Shown in pieces: positions 27,466-37,108 of a stretch of 64,000 nt of DNA (position 1 is the first letter of the stretch; every line of letters starts with the position of its first letter). Under the pieces are notes generated by a model, which was given only the letters and a program-made list of their open reading frames with translations, made no database searches and was not told the DNA's origin. Position numbers and translations under genes: made by a program. Source of the DNA: Streptomyces sp. MMG1121 (lineage in GTDB: Bacteria; Actinomycetota; Actinomycetes; Streptomycetales; Streptomycetaceae); contig NZ_LGDV01000207.1 of NCBI RefSeq assembly GCF_001280015.1, positions 1 through 64,000 of the forward strand. Reading direction: 5' to 3'.

Positions 27466-27984
27466 TCAGCCGAGTTGCCGGGCGAACGCCTCGTACGCCC
27501 GGTCGTCGAAGAGGACGAACCGCACCTCCTCGACGATGGTCGGCGTGTTCCGCAACGTCTCCACCGCAATACGAGCCGCGTCGTCCATCGGCCACCGGTA
27601 CACGCCGGTGGAGATCGCCGGGAACGCGACCGTCCGGGCACCCAGCTCGTCGGCCACGCGGAGCGACTCCCGGTAGCAGGAGGCAAGTAGCGCAGGATCG
27701 CTGCCCGAGGCCTGGTACACCGGGCCGACCGTGTGGATCACCCAGCGAGCGTCCAGTTCACCCGCCGTGGTGGCGACCGCGCGGCCCGTGGGCAGGCCCT
27801 TGCCGTACCGGGAGGCACGCAGGGCGCGGCACTCCGCCAGGATCGCGGGGCCGCCGCGGCGGTGGATCGCGCCGTCCACGCCGCCACCGCCGAGCAGCGA
27901 GGAGTTGGCCGCGTTGACGATCGCGTCGACGCTCTGCCGGGTGATGTCGCCCTGGACGAGGGTGAGGGTGGTCGGGATGGTCAT
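27466..27984 (-). CDS. Macrodomain (Appr-1''-p processing) protein
   Basis: 172 residues, a single stand-alone macrodomain. It shows the ADP-ribose-binding signatures [34 protein letters not shown], and ISTGVYRWP. Close families remove ADP-ribose from proteins or hydrolyse O-acetyl-ADP-ribose. Start: ATG 27984 overlaps the stop of the upstream oxidoreductase as ATGA, indicating translational coupling; an in-frame ATG at 28005 is the alternative. The 245 bases between it and the LAL gene hold nothing recognisable. Confidence 0.92.
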   Translation of the reverse strand: MTIPTTLTLVQGDITRQSVDAIVNAANSSLLGGGGVDGAIHRRGGPAILAECRALRASRYGKGLPTGRAVATTAGELDARWVIHTVGPVYQASGSDPALLASCYRESLRVADELGARTVAFPAISTGVYRWPMDDAARIAVETLRNTPTIVEEVRFVLFDDRAYEAFARQLG

Positions 27985-29390
27985 GTCCGTCTCAGTCTCC
28001 GCCATACGGCCTTGGCCGCGTTGTGCCCCGACATGCCGTGCACACCGGGTCCCGGCGGGGTGGCCGAGGAGCAGATGAAGACGGCCGGATGGGGCGTGTG
28101 GTAGGGGAACAGGGACAGTTTGGGACGCAGCAACAGCTGGAGGCCGGAGGCCGCGCCGCAGGCGATGTCACCGCCGACGTAGTTGGCGTTGTGGGCGGCC
28201 ATCTCGGCGGGGCCGGCGGTGGCACGGGCGAGCACGCGGTCGCGGAAACCGGGGGCGAAGCGCTCCAGCTGGCGTTCCAGGGCATCGGTGAGATCGCCGG
28301 ACCAGCCGTTGGGCACATGGCCGTACGCCCAGAAGACCTGCTTGCCCTCGGGGGCGCGGGTGGGGTCGACGATGCTGGGCTGCACGGTGATCATGAACGG
28401 CCGGTCCGGGGCGCGGCCCTCGCGGGAGGCGGCGCGCAGGGCGCTGCCGATCTCGGCCTGGCTCGCGCCGAGCTGGACGGTGGTGGCGACCCGCGCTTCG
28501 GGCGCGGTCCAGGGCACCGGACCGTCCAGCGCGTAGTCGATCTTGAAGACGCTGGGGCCGTAGCGGTAGCGCGCGTAGTGGTCGCCGAAGCCGGCGATGC
28601 GGGCGAGCGCGGTGGGCGAGGTGTCGAAGACGTACGCGCGCGCGGGCGGCAGGTCGTCCAGCCGCTTGACCTCGTAGTCGGTGTGCACCGCGCCGCCGAG
28701 ATCTTTCAGGTAGGCGGCGAGGGCGTCGGAGATCGCCTGGGAGCCACCGCGCGGCACCGGCCAGCCGCGGGCATGCGCGGCGAGCGCGAAGACCAGGCCG
28801 ATGGCGCCGGTGGCCAGGCCGTCGAGCGGTGTCATCACATGCGCGACCAGACCCGCGAAGAGGGCCTTGGCCCGCTCGTCCTGGAAACGGCGCATCAGCC
28901 AGGTGGACGGGGGCAGCCCGGCCAGACCGAAGCGGGCCAGGGTGACGGGGTCGCGCGGGAGCGCGGTCAGGGGCAGGGACATGAAATCCCTGACGAGGGT
29001 GTCCCAGTGGGCGAGGAACGGCCGGACCAGCCTGCGGTACGCGCCCGCGTCGCGCGGCCCGAAGGAGGCGGCCGTCTCGGCCACGGACCGCGACAGCACG
29101 GCCGCGCTGCCGTCGGGGAAGGGATGCGCCATGGGCAGCTCGGAGTGCAGCCACTGAAGGCCGTAGCGCTCGAGCGGCAGGGCACGGAACGCCGGGGAGT
29201 TGACGCCGAGGGGGTGGGCGGCCGAGCACGGGTCGTGCCGGAAACCGGGGAGGGTCAGCTCCTCGGTCCGGGCACCTCCGCCGACGGTCGGCTTCGCCTC
29301 GAACAGGGCGACGGAGAAACCACGCCGGGCCAGCTCCACGGCAGCGGTCAGTCCGTTCGGCCCCGCACCCACCACGACAGCATCGAGCAT
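27981..29390 (-). CDS. PYROXD2/CrtI-like NAD(P)/FAD oxidoreductase
   Basis: 469 residues. The N-terminal dinucleotide-binding motif is [19 protein letters not shown]; the C-terminal FAD motif is [16 protein letters not shown]. The overall shape is that of phytoene-desaturase-related proteins of the PYROXD2 type, whose substrates are unknown. No carotenoid genes are nearby. ATG 29390 has AAGG upstream; GTG 29399 is an equally possible start. It is coupled to the macrodomain gene by an ATGA overlap. Confidence 0.88.
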   Translation of the reverse strand: MLDAVVVGAGPNGLTAAVELARRGFSVALFEAKPTVGGGARTEELTLPGFRHDPCSAAHPLGVNSPAFRALPLERYGLQWLHSELPMAHPFPDGSAAVLSRSVAETAASFGPRDAGAYRRLVRPFLAHWDTLVRDFMSLPLTALPRDPVTLARFGLAGLPPSTWLMRRFQDERAKALFAGLVAHVMTPLDGLATGAIGLVFALAAHARGWPVPRGGSQAISDALAAYLKDLGGAVHTDYEVKRLDDLPPARAYVFDTSPTALARIAGFGDHYARYRYGPSVFKIDYALDGPVPWTAPEARVATTVQLGASQAEIGSALRAASREGRAPDRPFMITVQPSIVDPTRAPEGKQVFWAYGHVPNGWSGDLTDALERQLERFAPGFRDRVLARATAGPAEMAAHNANYVGGDIACGAASGLQLLLRPKLSLFPYHTPHPAVFICSSATPPGPGVHGMSGHNAAKAVWRRLRRT

Positions 29391-29457
29391 CGACGGCACC
29401 TTCGGACCCCTTCGTCAGCCGATGGCCACTCGGGTTCAGGATATGCCGGGGGGCTGA

Positions 29458-29720
29458 CAGTCCTTCGGGCTGGGGGCTGGAGGCTGGGGGTTAGAGGCTG
29501 GGGACCGACGGGCCGAGGGTTGGAGACCGGGGCCGGGAGGCCGGGGCCGTGAAGCCGGAGCCGGGAGGCCGGAGCCGGGAGGCCGTGAGGCGTGATCCAG
29601 AGGCCGGGCCCGGGAACCGGGAGCCGGAGGGTGGGGCCCGGGAGCCGGAGGCTGAGTGGCCAGGTCGCCGGGGAAGCCAAGTCGCCGGGAGGCCGGGGGA
29701 GCCGGCGGGAGCGGACAAGC
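29458..29720. repeat. Degenerate G-rich tandem repeat
   Basis: Imperfect reiteration of units such as GGCTGGGGGCTGGAG, then GGCCGGGAGCCGGGAG variants, for about 260 bases. The plus strand is strongly purine-biased. The 528-base gap 29400-29927 contains no credible gene. Function unknown; slippage-prone DNA or a structured spacer. Confidence 0.7.
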
Positions 29721-29927
29721 CCATGGGAGCGGGCAGGCCGGCGGGCCGACGGGGGTGAGCCGAGGCGGGCCGGTGGGGCGCGGTCCTTGGGATACGGGAT
29801 ACCGCCCGAGCGGCTCGGGACACAGCCCCGGCGACGTCGAACCCGGCCCCAGCGCGGTGGGGCGCGGTCCAGGCCAGGTAGGTCCGGTACGGCACGCCCG
29901 TTGGTCACACGGCGCGTCCCCTGAGCT

Positions 29928-30773
29928 TCAGGCCGTGGTACGCAGCAGGTCGGCCACCCGGCGGGCGGTCACGGTGTCGCGGGCGGCGGTGAACGGCAGT
30001 GTGTTGCCGCCCGTCACGCGGAACGGCTCGCCGCTGCGGGTGAGGTGCGTGCCGCCCGCCTCCTCGACCAGGAGCAGGCCGGCCGCGTGATCCCAGGCGG
30101 CCTCCCAGGAGAACGCGACGGCGTCCAACTCGCCCCGGGCGATGGCGAGATACTCCAGGCCCGCCGATCCGCACGGGCGCGGTGCGACGCCGTCGGTCCA
30201 CAGGGCACGCAGCGAGCGCTTCTCCTCGTCGGTGGTGTAGTCCGGGTGGGACGTGGCGACGACGAGGTCCCGGCCGGGTGCGGGCGGGCCCGCGAACAGG
30301 CGCTCGCCGTCGAGGTAGGCGCCTTGGCCACGGACCGCGGTGGCCATCTGGTCGCGAGCCGCGGCATAGGTCCAGGAGGCCAGGACGACGCCCCGGTGGG
30401 CGAGCGCGATCAGGGTGCAGAACCCGTCGTCACCGTGCACGAACTGGCGGGTGCCGTCGACCGGGTCGACGATCCAGACCGGTGCGTCGCCCTGCAGCGC
30501 CTGGTACGTCGCCGGGTCGGCGTGCACCGCCTCCTCACCGACCACGACCGAGCCGGGCAGCAGCGCGCCAAGCTCCTCGGTCAGCCGCAGCTCGGCGAGC
30601 CGGTCGGCGTCCGTCACCAGGTCGTGGGGTCCGCTCTTCTGGTCCACGTCGTCCTCGGTGAGGCAGCGGAAGCGGGGCAATATCTCGGCCGCGGCGGCCT
30701 TGCGCACCGCTTCCTCCACGTCGGCCGAGCAGTGACTGAGAAACTCCTCGATGGTTTCCATCTCTTCGATCAT
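29928..30773 (-). CDS. Inositol-monophosphatase-family phosphatase (HisN-like)
   Basis: 281 residues. The Li+-sensitive phosphatase motifs are present: GEEA, VDPVDGTRQF and WDHAAGLLLVEEAG. These residues bind the catalytic Mg2+ ions. In actinobacteria such proteins are often histidinol-phosphate phosphatases, with inositol or 3'-phosphoadenosine phosphates as other possible substrates; no histidine gene is adjacent. Start ATG 30773 (MIEEMETIEEF) is chosen over upstream in-frame codons that give a low-complexity tail; ATG 30761 is also possible. Confidence 0.88.
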   Translation of the reverse strand: MIEEMETIEEFLSHCSADVEEAVRKAAAAEILPRFRCLTEDDVDQKSGPHDLVTDADRLAELRLTEELGALLPGSVVVGEEAVHADPATYQALQGDAPVWIVDPVDGTRQFVHGDDGFCTLIALAHRGVVLASWTYAAARDQMATAVRGQGAYLDGERLFAGPPAPGRDLVVATSHPDYTTDEEKRSLRALWTDGVAPRPCGSAGLEYLAIARGELDAVAFSWEAAWDHAAGLLLVEEAGGTHLTRSGEPFRVTGGNTLPFTAARDTVTARRVADLLRTTA

Positions 30774-30906
30774 GCGTCCATGAGAACATGCCCCACTGAC
30801 ATTCCCCGCCCGCCCGGTGCACACCGGGTGGAATCGGGATGAAGAACAGGGGCCACGCACACCGCGACGTCACGGGCACACACCGCCGCCACTCCGATGC
30901 GCACGG

Positions 30907-32787
30907 TCAGCGGCCGACGGCGTAGCCCTGCATCCCGCGCGGGTTCGCCGCCGCCGACAGCAGGCCGCTCTCCGGATCCCGGGCCACCGCGCACAGGCGC
31001 CCCTCCGACCAGGCGGGGCCGACGGTGACGTCGTGGCCGCGGCGGCGCAGCTCCTCGATCACCCCGGCGTCCGTCCGGGACTCCACGGTCACACTGCCGG
31101 GGCGCCGGCCGCGCGGGTAGAAAGAGCTCGGGAAGCTGTCGTTGTGCCAGTTCGGGGCGTCGATGGCGCCTTGGAGGTCGAGGCCGCCGCGGACCGGGGC
31201 GCGCAGGGCTGCGGCTAGGAGGAAGTGCAGCTGCCACTGGTCCTGCTGGTCACCGCCCGGCGTGCCGAACGCCAGGACCGGCACACCGTCGCGCAGCGCG
31301 AGGGACGGGGTGAGGGTGGTGCGCGGGCGACGGCCCGGGGTGAGGGAGTTGGGCAGGCCCTCCTCCAGCCAGGCCATCTGCAGGCGCGTGCCGAGCGGAA
31401 AGCCCAGCTCGGGCACGACCGGGTTCGACTGGAGCCAGCCGCCGCTGGGCGTGGCCGCGATCATGTTGCCCCAGCGGTCGACGACGTCCAGGTGACAGGT
31501 GTCGCCACGGGTCGTGCCGTCACCGGCGACGTGCGGCTCGCCGGGTGAGTGCAGCCGGCCGGGTACGTACGGGGCGCCGGGGAACTCGGCGACGGCCGGC
31601 GCATCTCGGCACTCCGCGACGGTCGGCTCGCCCGCGCCCATCGGGTCGAAACCGCGCTCGCCGGTCTCCACGCGCGCGTACGCCTGCGCGGGCAGCCGCG
31701 GGGTGCGTCCGCCGGGGCTGCCCGGCCGCAGCTCGTGGGAGGCCTTGGTGCCGACCAGGCCGCGTCGGCCGGTGTTGTAGTCGCCCGACAGCAGCTCGGC
31801 GAGCGGCACGTCGGCCGCGTCCCCGTACCAGGCCTCGCGGTCGGCCATGGCGAGCTTGCAGTTCTCGATCAGCAGATGGACGTACTCGGCGGAGCCGTAG
31901 GGGGGCAACTCGGCCGGCAACAGGGCGAGTTGCTGGAGGAGGACCGGGCCCTGGCTCCAGGGGCCGGCCTTGCAGACGGTCCACCCGTTCCAGTCGTACG
32001 TCACCGGAGCCTCATAACGCGCCGACCACCCCGCGAGGTCCGCCTCGGTGAGCGTGCCGGTGTGCCGCTCGCCGCTGGTGTCCAGGGTGGGCCGCCGGGA
32101 CTGGCGCAGCAGGGCCTCGGCGATGAAACCCGAGCGCCACACCGCGCGCGCGGCGTCGATCCGCGCCTCCCGGTCGCCGGCACCGGCGGTCTCGGCCAGC
32201 AGCCGCTTCCAGGTGGCGGCGAGGGCGGGGTTGCGGAAGTGCTCGCCGGGCCACGGCGCACGGCCGCCGGGCAGGTAGATCCGCGCCGACGACGTCCACT
32301 CGGTCTCGAACAGCTCCCGTACGGTCTCCACGGTCGCACCGAGCTTCTCCACGGGCGCGTGCCCGTGTTCGGCATATCCGATCGCGTACTTCAGGACGTC
32401 GTCGAGGCTCTTCGTGCCGTGGTCGCGCAGGAGCAGCAGCCAGGCGTCGAAGGCGCCGGGCACGGCGGCGGCGAGCGGCCCGGTGCCGGGTACGAGGTCC
32501 AGACCCAGCCCCCGGTAGTGGGCGACCGTGGCGCCGGCCGGGGCCACGCCCTGCCCGCAGAGCACGCGCGCGTCACCGCCCGCCGGGGCGAGCAGGATCG
32601 GCACCTCGCCGGCCGGTCCGTTCAGGTGCGGCTCCACCACGTGCAGCACGAACGCTCCGGCCACGGCGGCGTCGAAGGCGTTGCCGCCGCCCTCCAGGAC
32701 CGCCATCGCCGACTGGGAGGCCAGCCAGTGGGTGGAGGACACCATTCCGAAGGATCCTTGGAGCGTGGGTCGGGTGGTGAACTGCAT
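30907..32787 (-). CDS. Gamma-glutamyltransferase-family protein, no signal peptide
   Basis: 626 residues of the Ntn-hydrolase GGT family. The N-terminal FGMVSSTHWLASQSAMAVLEGGGNAFDAAVA and the autocleavage region RGDTCHLDVVDRWGNMIAATPSGGW are visible, with the predicted nucleophile Thr in GDTCHLDVVD. It has no export signal, unlike the secreted GGT at 52-54 kb, so it belongs to the cytosolic branch (acylase-like or putative). The 324-base gap 32788-33111 to the divergent lipoate ligase-like gene holds no other gene. Confidence 0.88.
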   Translation of the reverse strand: MQFTTRPTLQGSFGMVSSTHWLASQSAMAVLEGGGNAFDAAVAGAFVLHVVEPHLNGPAGEVPILLAPAGGDARVLCGQGVAPAGATVAHYRGLGLDLVPGTGPLAAAVPGAFDAWLLLLRDHGTKSLDDVLKYAIGYAEHGHAPVEKLGATVETVRELFETEWTSSARIYLPGGRAPWPGEHFRNPALAATWKRLLAETAGAGDREARIDAARAVWRSGFIAEALLRQSRRPTLDTSGERHTGTLTEADLAGWSARYEAPVTYDWNGWTVCKAGPWSQGPVLLQQLALLPAELPPYGSAEYVHLLIENCKLAMADREAWYGDAADVPLAELLSGDYNTGRRGLVGTKASHELRPGSPGGRTPRLPAQAYARVETGERGFDPMGAGEPTVAECRDAPAVAEFPGAPYVPGRLHSPGEPHVAGDGTTRGDTCHLDVVDRWGNMIAATPSGGWLQSNPVVPELGFPLGTRLQMAWLEEGLPNSLTPGRRPRTTLTPSLALRDGVPVLAFGTPGGDQQDQWQLHFLLAAALRAPVRGGLDLQGAIDAPNWHNDSFPSSFYPRGRRPGSVTVESRTDAGVIEELRRRGHDVTVGPAWSEGRLCAVARDPESGLLSAAANPRGMQGYAVGR

Positions 32788-33111
32788 CTCTCACCTCGAT
32801 GTTCGCGCGCGTCGACCGGTCCCGCCGGCGGTTCGGTGGATCGGCAGCAGGCTACCCACACACCCCGGGTGAACGTCGGGCACATGGATGACGAACATCC
32901 AGGCAGAAGTGCTCAACCCGGCCATGCCGCAACGGAGTTGACCCCGGAACCCGGAACCCGGCCGAGACGCACCCGTCTCTCGAGACGCCCCGCGGCGCCG
33001 ACCTCGGCCGGTATGCCCCGAACGGGTGATCGTACGAGCGTGATCGCCGTCCGGGGAACAGGGCGGCAGGCCGGGCCGTTGATCTCGTACGGGAGAACGG
33101 AGGTCCAGGCG

Positions 33112-34176
33112 GTGCACGGTGAGTACAAGGTGCCCGGTGGCAAGCTCGTCGTCGTGGACGTGGAGGCCGAGGACGGCGTACTGCGGCACGTGCGCGTGGC
33201 GGGCGATTTCTTCCTGGAACCCGACGAGGCGCTGGCCGCCGTGAACAGCGCGCTGGAGGGCACCCCGGCGGACACCGACGCGGCGGGCCTCGCGGCGCGG
33301 ATCGAGGCGGCACTCCCCGAGGGGACGGTGATGTACGGCCTGACCTCGGAGGGCGTCGGCATCGCGGTGCGCCGGGCGCTCGCGCTCGCCACGGACTGGA
33401 CGGACTACGACTGGCAGCTGATCCACGAGAGCCCGCAGCCGCCCGCGCTGCACATGGCGCTGGACGAGGTGCTGACCACCGAGGTCGCGGCGGGCCGGCG
33501 CCCGCCGACGCTCAGGGTGTGGGAGTGGGGCGCCCCGGCGGTGATCATCGGCAGCTTCCAGTCGCTGCGCAACGAGGTGGACGCCGAGGGGGCCGCACGG
33601 CACGGCATCGAGGTGGTGCGGCGGATCTCTGGCGGCGGCGCGATGTTCGTGGAGCCGGGCAATACGATCACCTACTCGCTGTCGGTGCCCGAGTCCCTCG
33701 TCCAGGGTCTGTCCTTCCAGGACAGCTACGCCTATCTGGACGACTGGGTGCTCGGTGCCCTCGGCGACATGGGGATCCGGGCCTGGTACCAGCCGCTGAA
33801 CGACATCGCGACCGAGCAGGGCAAGATCGCGGGCGCGGCACAGAAGCGGATCGTGGGACCGGACGGCGGCCCGGGAGCCGTCCTGCATCACGTGACCATG
33901 TCGTACGACATCGACGCCGACAAAATGCTGGAGGTGCTGCGCATCGGCCGGGAGAAGCTGTCCGACAAGGGGACGGCGAGCGCGAAGAAACGGGTCGATC
34001 CGCTCAGACGGCAGACCGGGCTGCCCCGTGAAGCTGTCATCGACCGGATGATCGAGTCCTTCCGCGCCCGGTACGGCCTGGTGCGAAGCAAGATCACGGA
34101 CGAGGAGCTGGGGCGCGCCGAGGAGCTGGCGCGGAGCAAGTTCATGTCGCCGGAGTGGACGGCGCGGGTGCCCTAG
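33112..34176 (+). CDS. Lipoate-protein ligase A-like protein
   Basis: 354 residues. The C-terminal two-thirds is a lipoate/biotin ligase domain: RRISGGGAMFVEPGNTITYSLS contains the lipoyl-AMP-binding RRxSGGGAVxH region with Phe-Val replacing the usual Val-His. NDIATEQGKIAGAAQKR holds the KIAG.AQ lysine motif. The N-terminal about 100 residues (GKLVVVDVEAEDG, FFLEPDEALAAVN) resemble the small accessory domain found C-terminal in other LplA proteins, here placed first. Start: GTG 33112 with GGAGGT upstream at seven bases; a long open frame further upstream is a shadow of the preceding gene. Confidence 0.88.
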   Translation: MHGEYKVPGGKLVVVDVEAEDGVLRHVRVAGDFFLEPDEALAAVNSALEGTPADTDAAGLAARIEAALPEGTVMYGLTSEGVGIAVRRALALATDWTDYDWQLIHESPQPPALHMALDEVLTTEVAAGRRPPTLRVWEWGAPAVIIGSFQSLRNEVDAEGAARHGIEVVRRISGGGAMFVEPGNTITYSLSVPESLVQGLSFQDSYAYLDDWVLGALGDMGIRAWYQPLNDIATEQGKIAGAAQKRIVGPDGGPGAVLHHVTMSYDIDADKMLEVLRIGREKLSDKGTASAKKRVDPLRRQTGLPREAVIDRMIESFRARYGLVRSKITDEELGRAEELARSKFMSPEWTARVP

Positions 34177-34364
34177 CCCCGCGCGATCCGGAAGCGTCGG
34201 TTCAGCAACAGGTCAAGGGCTGCTCTCCCCCGGACCAAACGGTCGTATGGGTTCCGTGTACGTCGGCTCCTCCACCCCGACAAAGCCGGATTTGCCCCGT
34301 TGACCGCTGGCTAACGTGGTCGAGCCCAACGGCCACGCGAAACCACGGGGAAGAGGTGACGGGG

Positions 34365-34871
34365 GTGGAGGCGCCGATACGTTCGCGGCTGCACGACTTC
34401 ATAGAACCGGATCCGCAGGGACGGGACCTTCCGCAGCTGGCTCCGGATGCGGGTCGTTCGGCGCTTCTGGACCTGGTGGAGGCGGCGCCGCCGCCACGAC
34501 CGGCCGCGGACGACCGGCCGGGCCCCAAGCCCGGGGTGCCCGCGTACCACACGCCGGTGTTCGTACCCGCGCATCCGAGGTCCGTCGCCGGGACGGGCAC
34601 GGACGGCCGCCCGGCGCGGGTTCCCTTCGTCGTCTTCGAGCTCTTCGATCATCCGGCGCACGGCACGGTGGCCTTCGCCTTCACCGAGCTGGAGAAGCTG
34701 GTGGACACGCTCGGCGATGCACAGCCGTGGGTGGCCGGCTCGCTCGGCCCGCTGGCCGAGGGAGTCCTCGAGCAGGGCGTCACCGTCCTGCTGGACCCGC
34801 GGGTCGCGCCCGAAGAATCCAACTGGCGGCCGCAGGACCTGGCCGCCTACGCGCGGGAGGTGCGCCGGTGA
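34365..34871 (+). CDS. SAV_915-like protein
   Basis: 168 residues with a Pro-rich middle (about 35-60) and a C-terminal segment FVVFELFDHPAHGTVAFAFTELEKLVDTLGD, followed by VTVLLDPRVAPEESNWRP, which resembles the Streptomyces SAV_915 family associated with type VII-like loci. The function is unknown. It overlaps the next gene by GTGA, so it is the first gene of the WXG operon. Start: GTG 34365 with AGAGG upstream; GTG 34356 is an alternative. Confidence 0.75.
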   Translation: MEAPIRSRLHDFIEPDPQGRDLPQLAPDAGRSALLDLVEAAPPPRPAADDRPGPKPGVPAYHTPVFVPAHPRSVAGTGTDGRPARVPFVVFELFDHPAHGTVAFAFTELEKLVDTLGDAQPWVAGSLGPLAEGVLEQGVTVLLDPRVAPEESNWRPQDLAAYAREVRR

Positions 34872-35170
34872 CGGCCGACTTCAAGGTCATCTACGATGAT
34901 CTGTCCACCTTGGCGAAGACCTTCCACGACGAGGCCGGCAACTACCGGAAGCTGCATCCCGACGTGGCGCCGCCCGTGGTGAGCGGAGGCGATGCGGGTC
35001 TCGACTCGGCGATCAAGGAAGTCTCCGATCTCATCATCTCTCTGCATGACCTTCTCGCGGACCGGATGGACGACCACGGGGACAAAGCCGTGTACGCGCG
35101 CAACTCCTTCCACCGGCACGACGTGGACGTCCACGGCGTGTTCGAAGACCTGATGCCGGATGAGGGCTGA
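34868..35170 (+). CDS. Small WXG100-like helical protein
   Basis: 100 residues, predicted mostly helical (DLSTLAKTFHDEAGNYRKL, IKEVSDLIISLHDLLADRM). The size and helical-hairpin layout match WXG100/ESAT-6-type type VII substrates or chaperones, but no W-x-G is present. The start overlaps the stop of the SAV_915-like gene (GTGA) and its stop overlaps the next start (TGATG), so the three are translationally coupled. Confidence 0.75.
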   Translation: MTADFKVIYDDLSTLAKTFHDEAGNYRKLHPDVAPPVVSGGDAGLDSAIKEVSDLIISLHDLLADRMDDHGDKAVYARNSFHRHDVDVHGVFEDLMPDEG

Positions 35171-36456
35171 TGAGCGACAGCTGGGTCGGCGGTGACATCG
35201 GCGGACTGCACACGATGGCCGACACGTACAAGAACGCCAAGGACAAACTGGACGGCATCGTCAAGCCGCTCAGCAGCGCCGTGGACAAGCTGGCGGATGA
35301 CGCGAGCTGGAAGGGCGACGCGGCCGAGTCCTTTCGCGGCAAGTGGAGCGAGGACGCGGTGGCCGCCGCCGGCTTCGCCGAGCTGGTGGACGGGGCGGGC
35401 GGGATCCTGGACACGCTGGCCAACGCGCTGTCCACGTGCGAGACGGCGCTGCACAACGCGCAGCACATCGCGGCAGGCAAAGGCGTGGCGACGGACGCCA
35501 AGGGTGCACCGCTGCCGATCATGACGGCGAACCCTCCCAGCGCGGACGACCAGAAGGCCGCCTCCGCGATGAACGAATACACCAAGGCGCGAACCGAGAT
35601 CCTGCACACGGCGCAGCACGCGCGGCTGACGGCGGCGAAGCAGTTGCAGGACCTGTACGCACAGGCGACGGCGAAGGAGCCGGTGTCCACGTCGGACAAA
35701 CTCACCCTCGCCGACGCCCTGCGCACGCTGTACGCCTATGACGCCGAGGACGCCCGCGCGGGCGGCATCGAGGCACGCAAGCACATCGACGCGGCCAAGG
35801 CCGAGGAGCAGGCCGCCAAGAAGCAACTCCGCGCCGAGCGCAAGGTGTTCCAGCAGCAGGGCCGCAAGATGCCCGACGATCTCCCCGCCAAGAGCGCCTA
35901 CCGCGACGCGGTCACCAAGGTCGACGCGCTGGAGGAGGACATCGCCCGCGCCGACAACGGCAGCACCAGTCTGCCGTACGACCGCGCCTTGAACGTCAAG
36001 CTGGCCGATGCCGCGGACGCGCTGCGCCTGGGCAAGGGCCTCGAGGCACTGCCGGACGTCCTGCGGGAACTTCCCGTCCTGGACATCGCCGCGGCCGGCA
36101 CATGTGGACTGCTGGAGGCTTCCGGCGACCATGACAAGGGATGGTCCTGGCAGCGCTCCGTCGCCACCGACGAGGGCGCGAACGTCGGCGGTCTGGTCGC
36201 GGGCGCGGTGGTGGCGAGTGCTCTCCTGCCGGCCGAGGCACCGGCCGCGGCGGTTGCCGCGGTGGGCGTGGGGGCAGCCGTCATCGCGACCGGCATCATC
36301 GACCACTCCCTGCACGAGCACTGGAGCGAGGACATTCACGACCACGGTGTGATCGGCGGGGTGGCCGTAGGCACCGGCCACGTCCTGCAGAACACCGGAA
36401 AAGACGTCGGACGGCTCGGGAAGGACATCTGGCATGGCGTCAAGAGCATCTTCTGA
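35170..36456 (+). CDS. WXG/LXG-type putative secreted toxin-like protein
   Basis: 428 residues. The N-terminal 100 residues form a WXG100-like domain with the turn motif ASWKGDAAESF. A long charged coiled region follows (about 130-290, with the stretch AAKAEEQAAKKQLRAERKVFQQQ). The C-terminal about 100 residues carry a glycine-zipper or hydrophobic segment (GGLVAGAVVASALL and AVGVGAAVIATGIIDHSL) typical of membrane-active toxin tips in LXG and related families. No nuclease or NADase motif was seen. The inference is a type VII-exported effector whose immunity protein may be the overlapping membrane gene. Confidence 0.75.
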   Translation: MSDSWVGGDIGGLHTMADTYKNAKDKLDGIVKPLSSAVDKLADDASWKGDAAESFRGKWSEDAVAAAGFAELVDGAGGILDTLANALSTCETALHNAQHIAAGKGVATDAKGAPLPIMTANPPSADDQKAASAMNEYTKARTEILHTAQHARLTAAKQLQDLYAQATAKEPVSTSDKLTLADALRTLYAYDAEDARAGGIEARKHIDAAKAEEQAAKKQLRAERKVFQQQGRKMPDDLPAKSAYRDAVTKVDALEEDIARADNGSTSLPYDRALNVKLADAADALRLGKGLEALPDVLRELPVLDIAAAGTCGLLEASGDHDKGWSWQRSVATDEGANVGGLVAGAVVASALLPAEAPAAAVAAVGVGAAVIATGIIDHSLHEHWSEDIHDHGVIGGVAVGTGHVLQNTGKDVGRLGKDIWHGVKSIF

Positions 36457-36979
36457 GAGGGGTGCCGCACGAGGTCACGCCGAGATCCCGTCCCTGCCCC
36501 GGCTGGGCACCACCTGGTACGGGCGTGGCACGCGCTACTGGCTGCGCCGCGCCAGGCTCGCCTTCGGCCTGCTCGTCGCGGCGGCCTTCCTGGTCTTCTT
36601 CGCGTTGAGTCTCTACGGCGGGTTCACCAGCCAGTGGTCGCCGACCGCGCGTACGGCGTCGAACTGGGTACAGGCCGCCGGGTCGTGCGTGGCCGTGGTC
36701 TGGGGATGGCTGAAGCAGCGCCGGGATCATCGCGCGGGCCTGCTCGATCCGCCCAGTCCTGCGGACAGTCTCGCGGCCATGAGCGCTCACAAGACACGTG
36801 CCCCGGGTCTGTCGGTGACCGGACGCGGTCTGGTGCTGGTCCTCGCTCCCGTCATGCCGATCGTGGCCGCGTGGTGCGTCGGCTGGTTCGTCGCGTATGC
36901 CACTGTGCGCGAGTACCCCAGCGAAGTCGGCGCCCGCCGCTGGCTGGAGGTGCATAACGGGCAGAGCAGTACGTCGTGA
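36434..36979 (+). CDS. Small membrane protein overlapping the WXG protein gene
   Basis: 181 residues with hydrophobic helices near 42-63 (LAFGLLVAAAFLVFFALSLYG) and 133-157 (GLVLVLAPVMPIVAAWCVGWFV), and a weaker one near 80-92. The start lies 23 bases inside the preceding gene, in another frame, so expression is tightly linked. No family recognised. It is the natural candidate for an immunity or export partner of the toxin-like protein, by position only. Confidence 0.7.
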   Translation: MASRASSERGAARGHAEIPSLPRLGTTWYGRGTRYWLRRARLAFGLLVAAAFLVFFALSLYGGFTSQWSPTARTASNWVQAAGSCVAVVWGWLKQRRDHRAGLLDPPSPADSLAAMSAHKTRAPGLSVTGRGLVLVLAPVMPIVAAWCVGWFVAYATVREYPSEVGARRWLEVHNGQSSTS

Positions 36980-37108
36980 ACGTGCTGCCGTGACCGGTCG
37001 GGTACGCAGCGCGTTGGCACTTCCGCCCCACAGACACTCGTGTGACACTGACGTCCCCGTCCACCATGCGGACCCCTTCCGCACCCCCTCCCCCACGAGA
37101 AGTGCGCC

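Noticed and set aside
29458..29720. CRISPR array
   Set aside because: Units are short, drifting and contiguous with no unique spacers.
34176..34364. Extended N-terminus of the SAV_915-like protein
   Set aside because: The open frame reaches back into the previous gene but the extra residues look random and lack a ribosome site.
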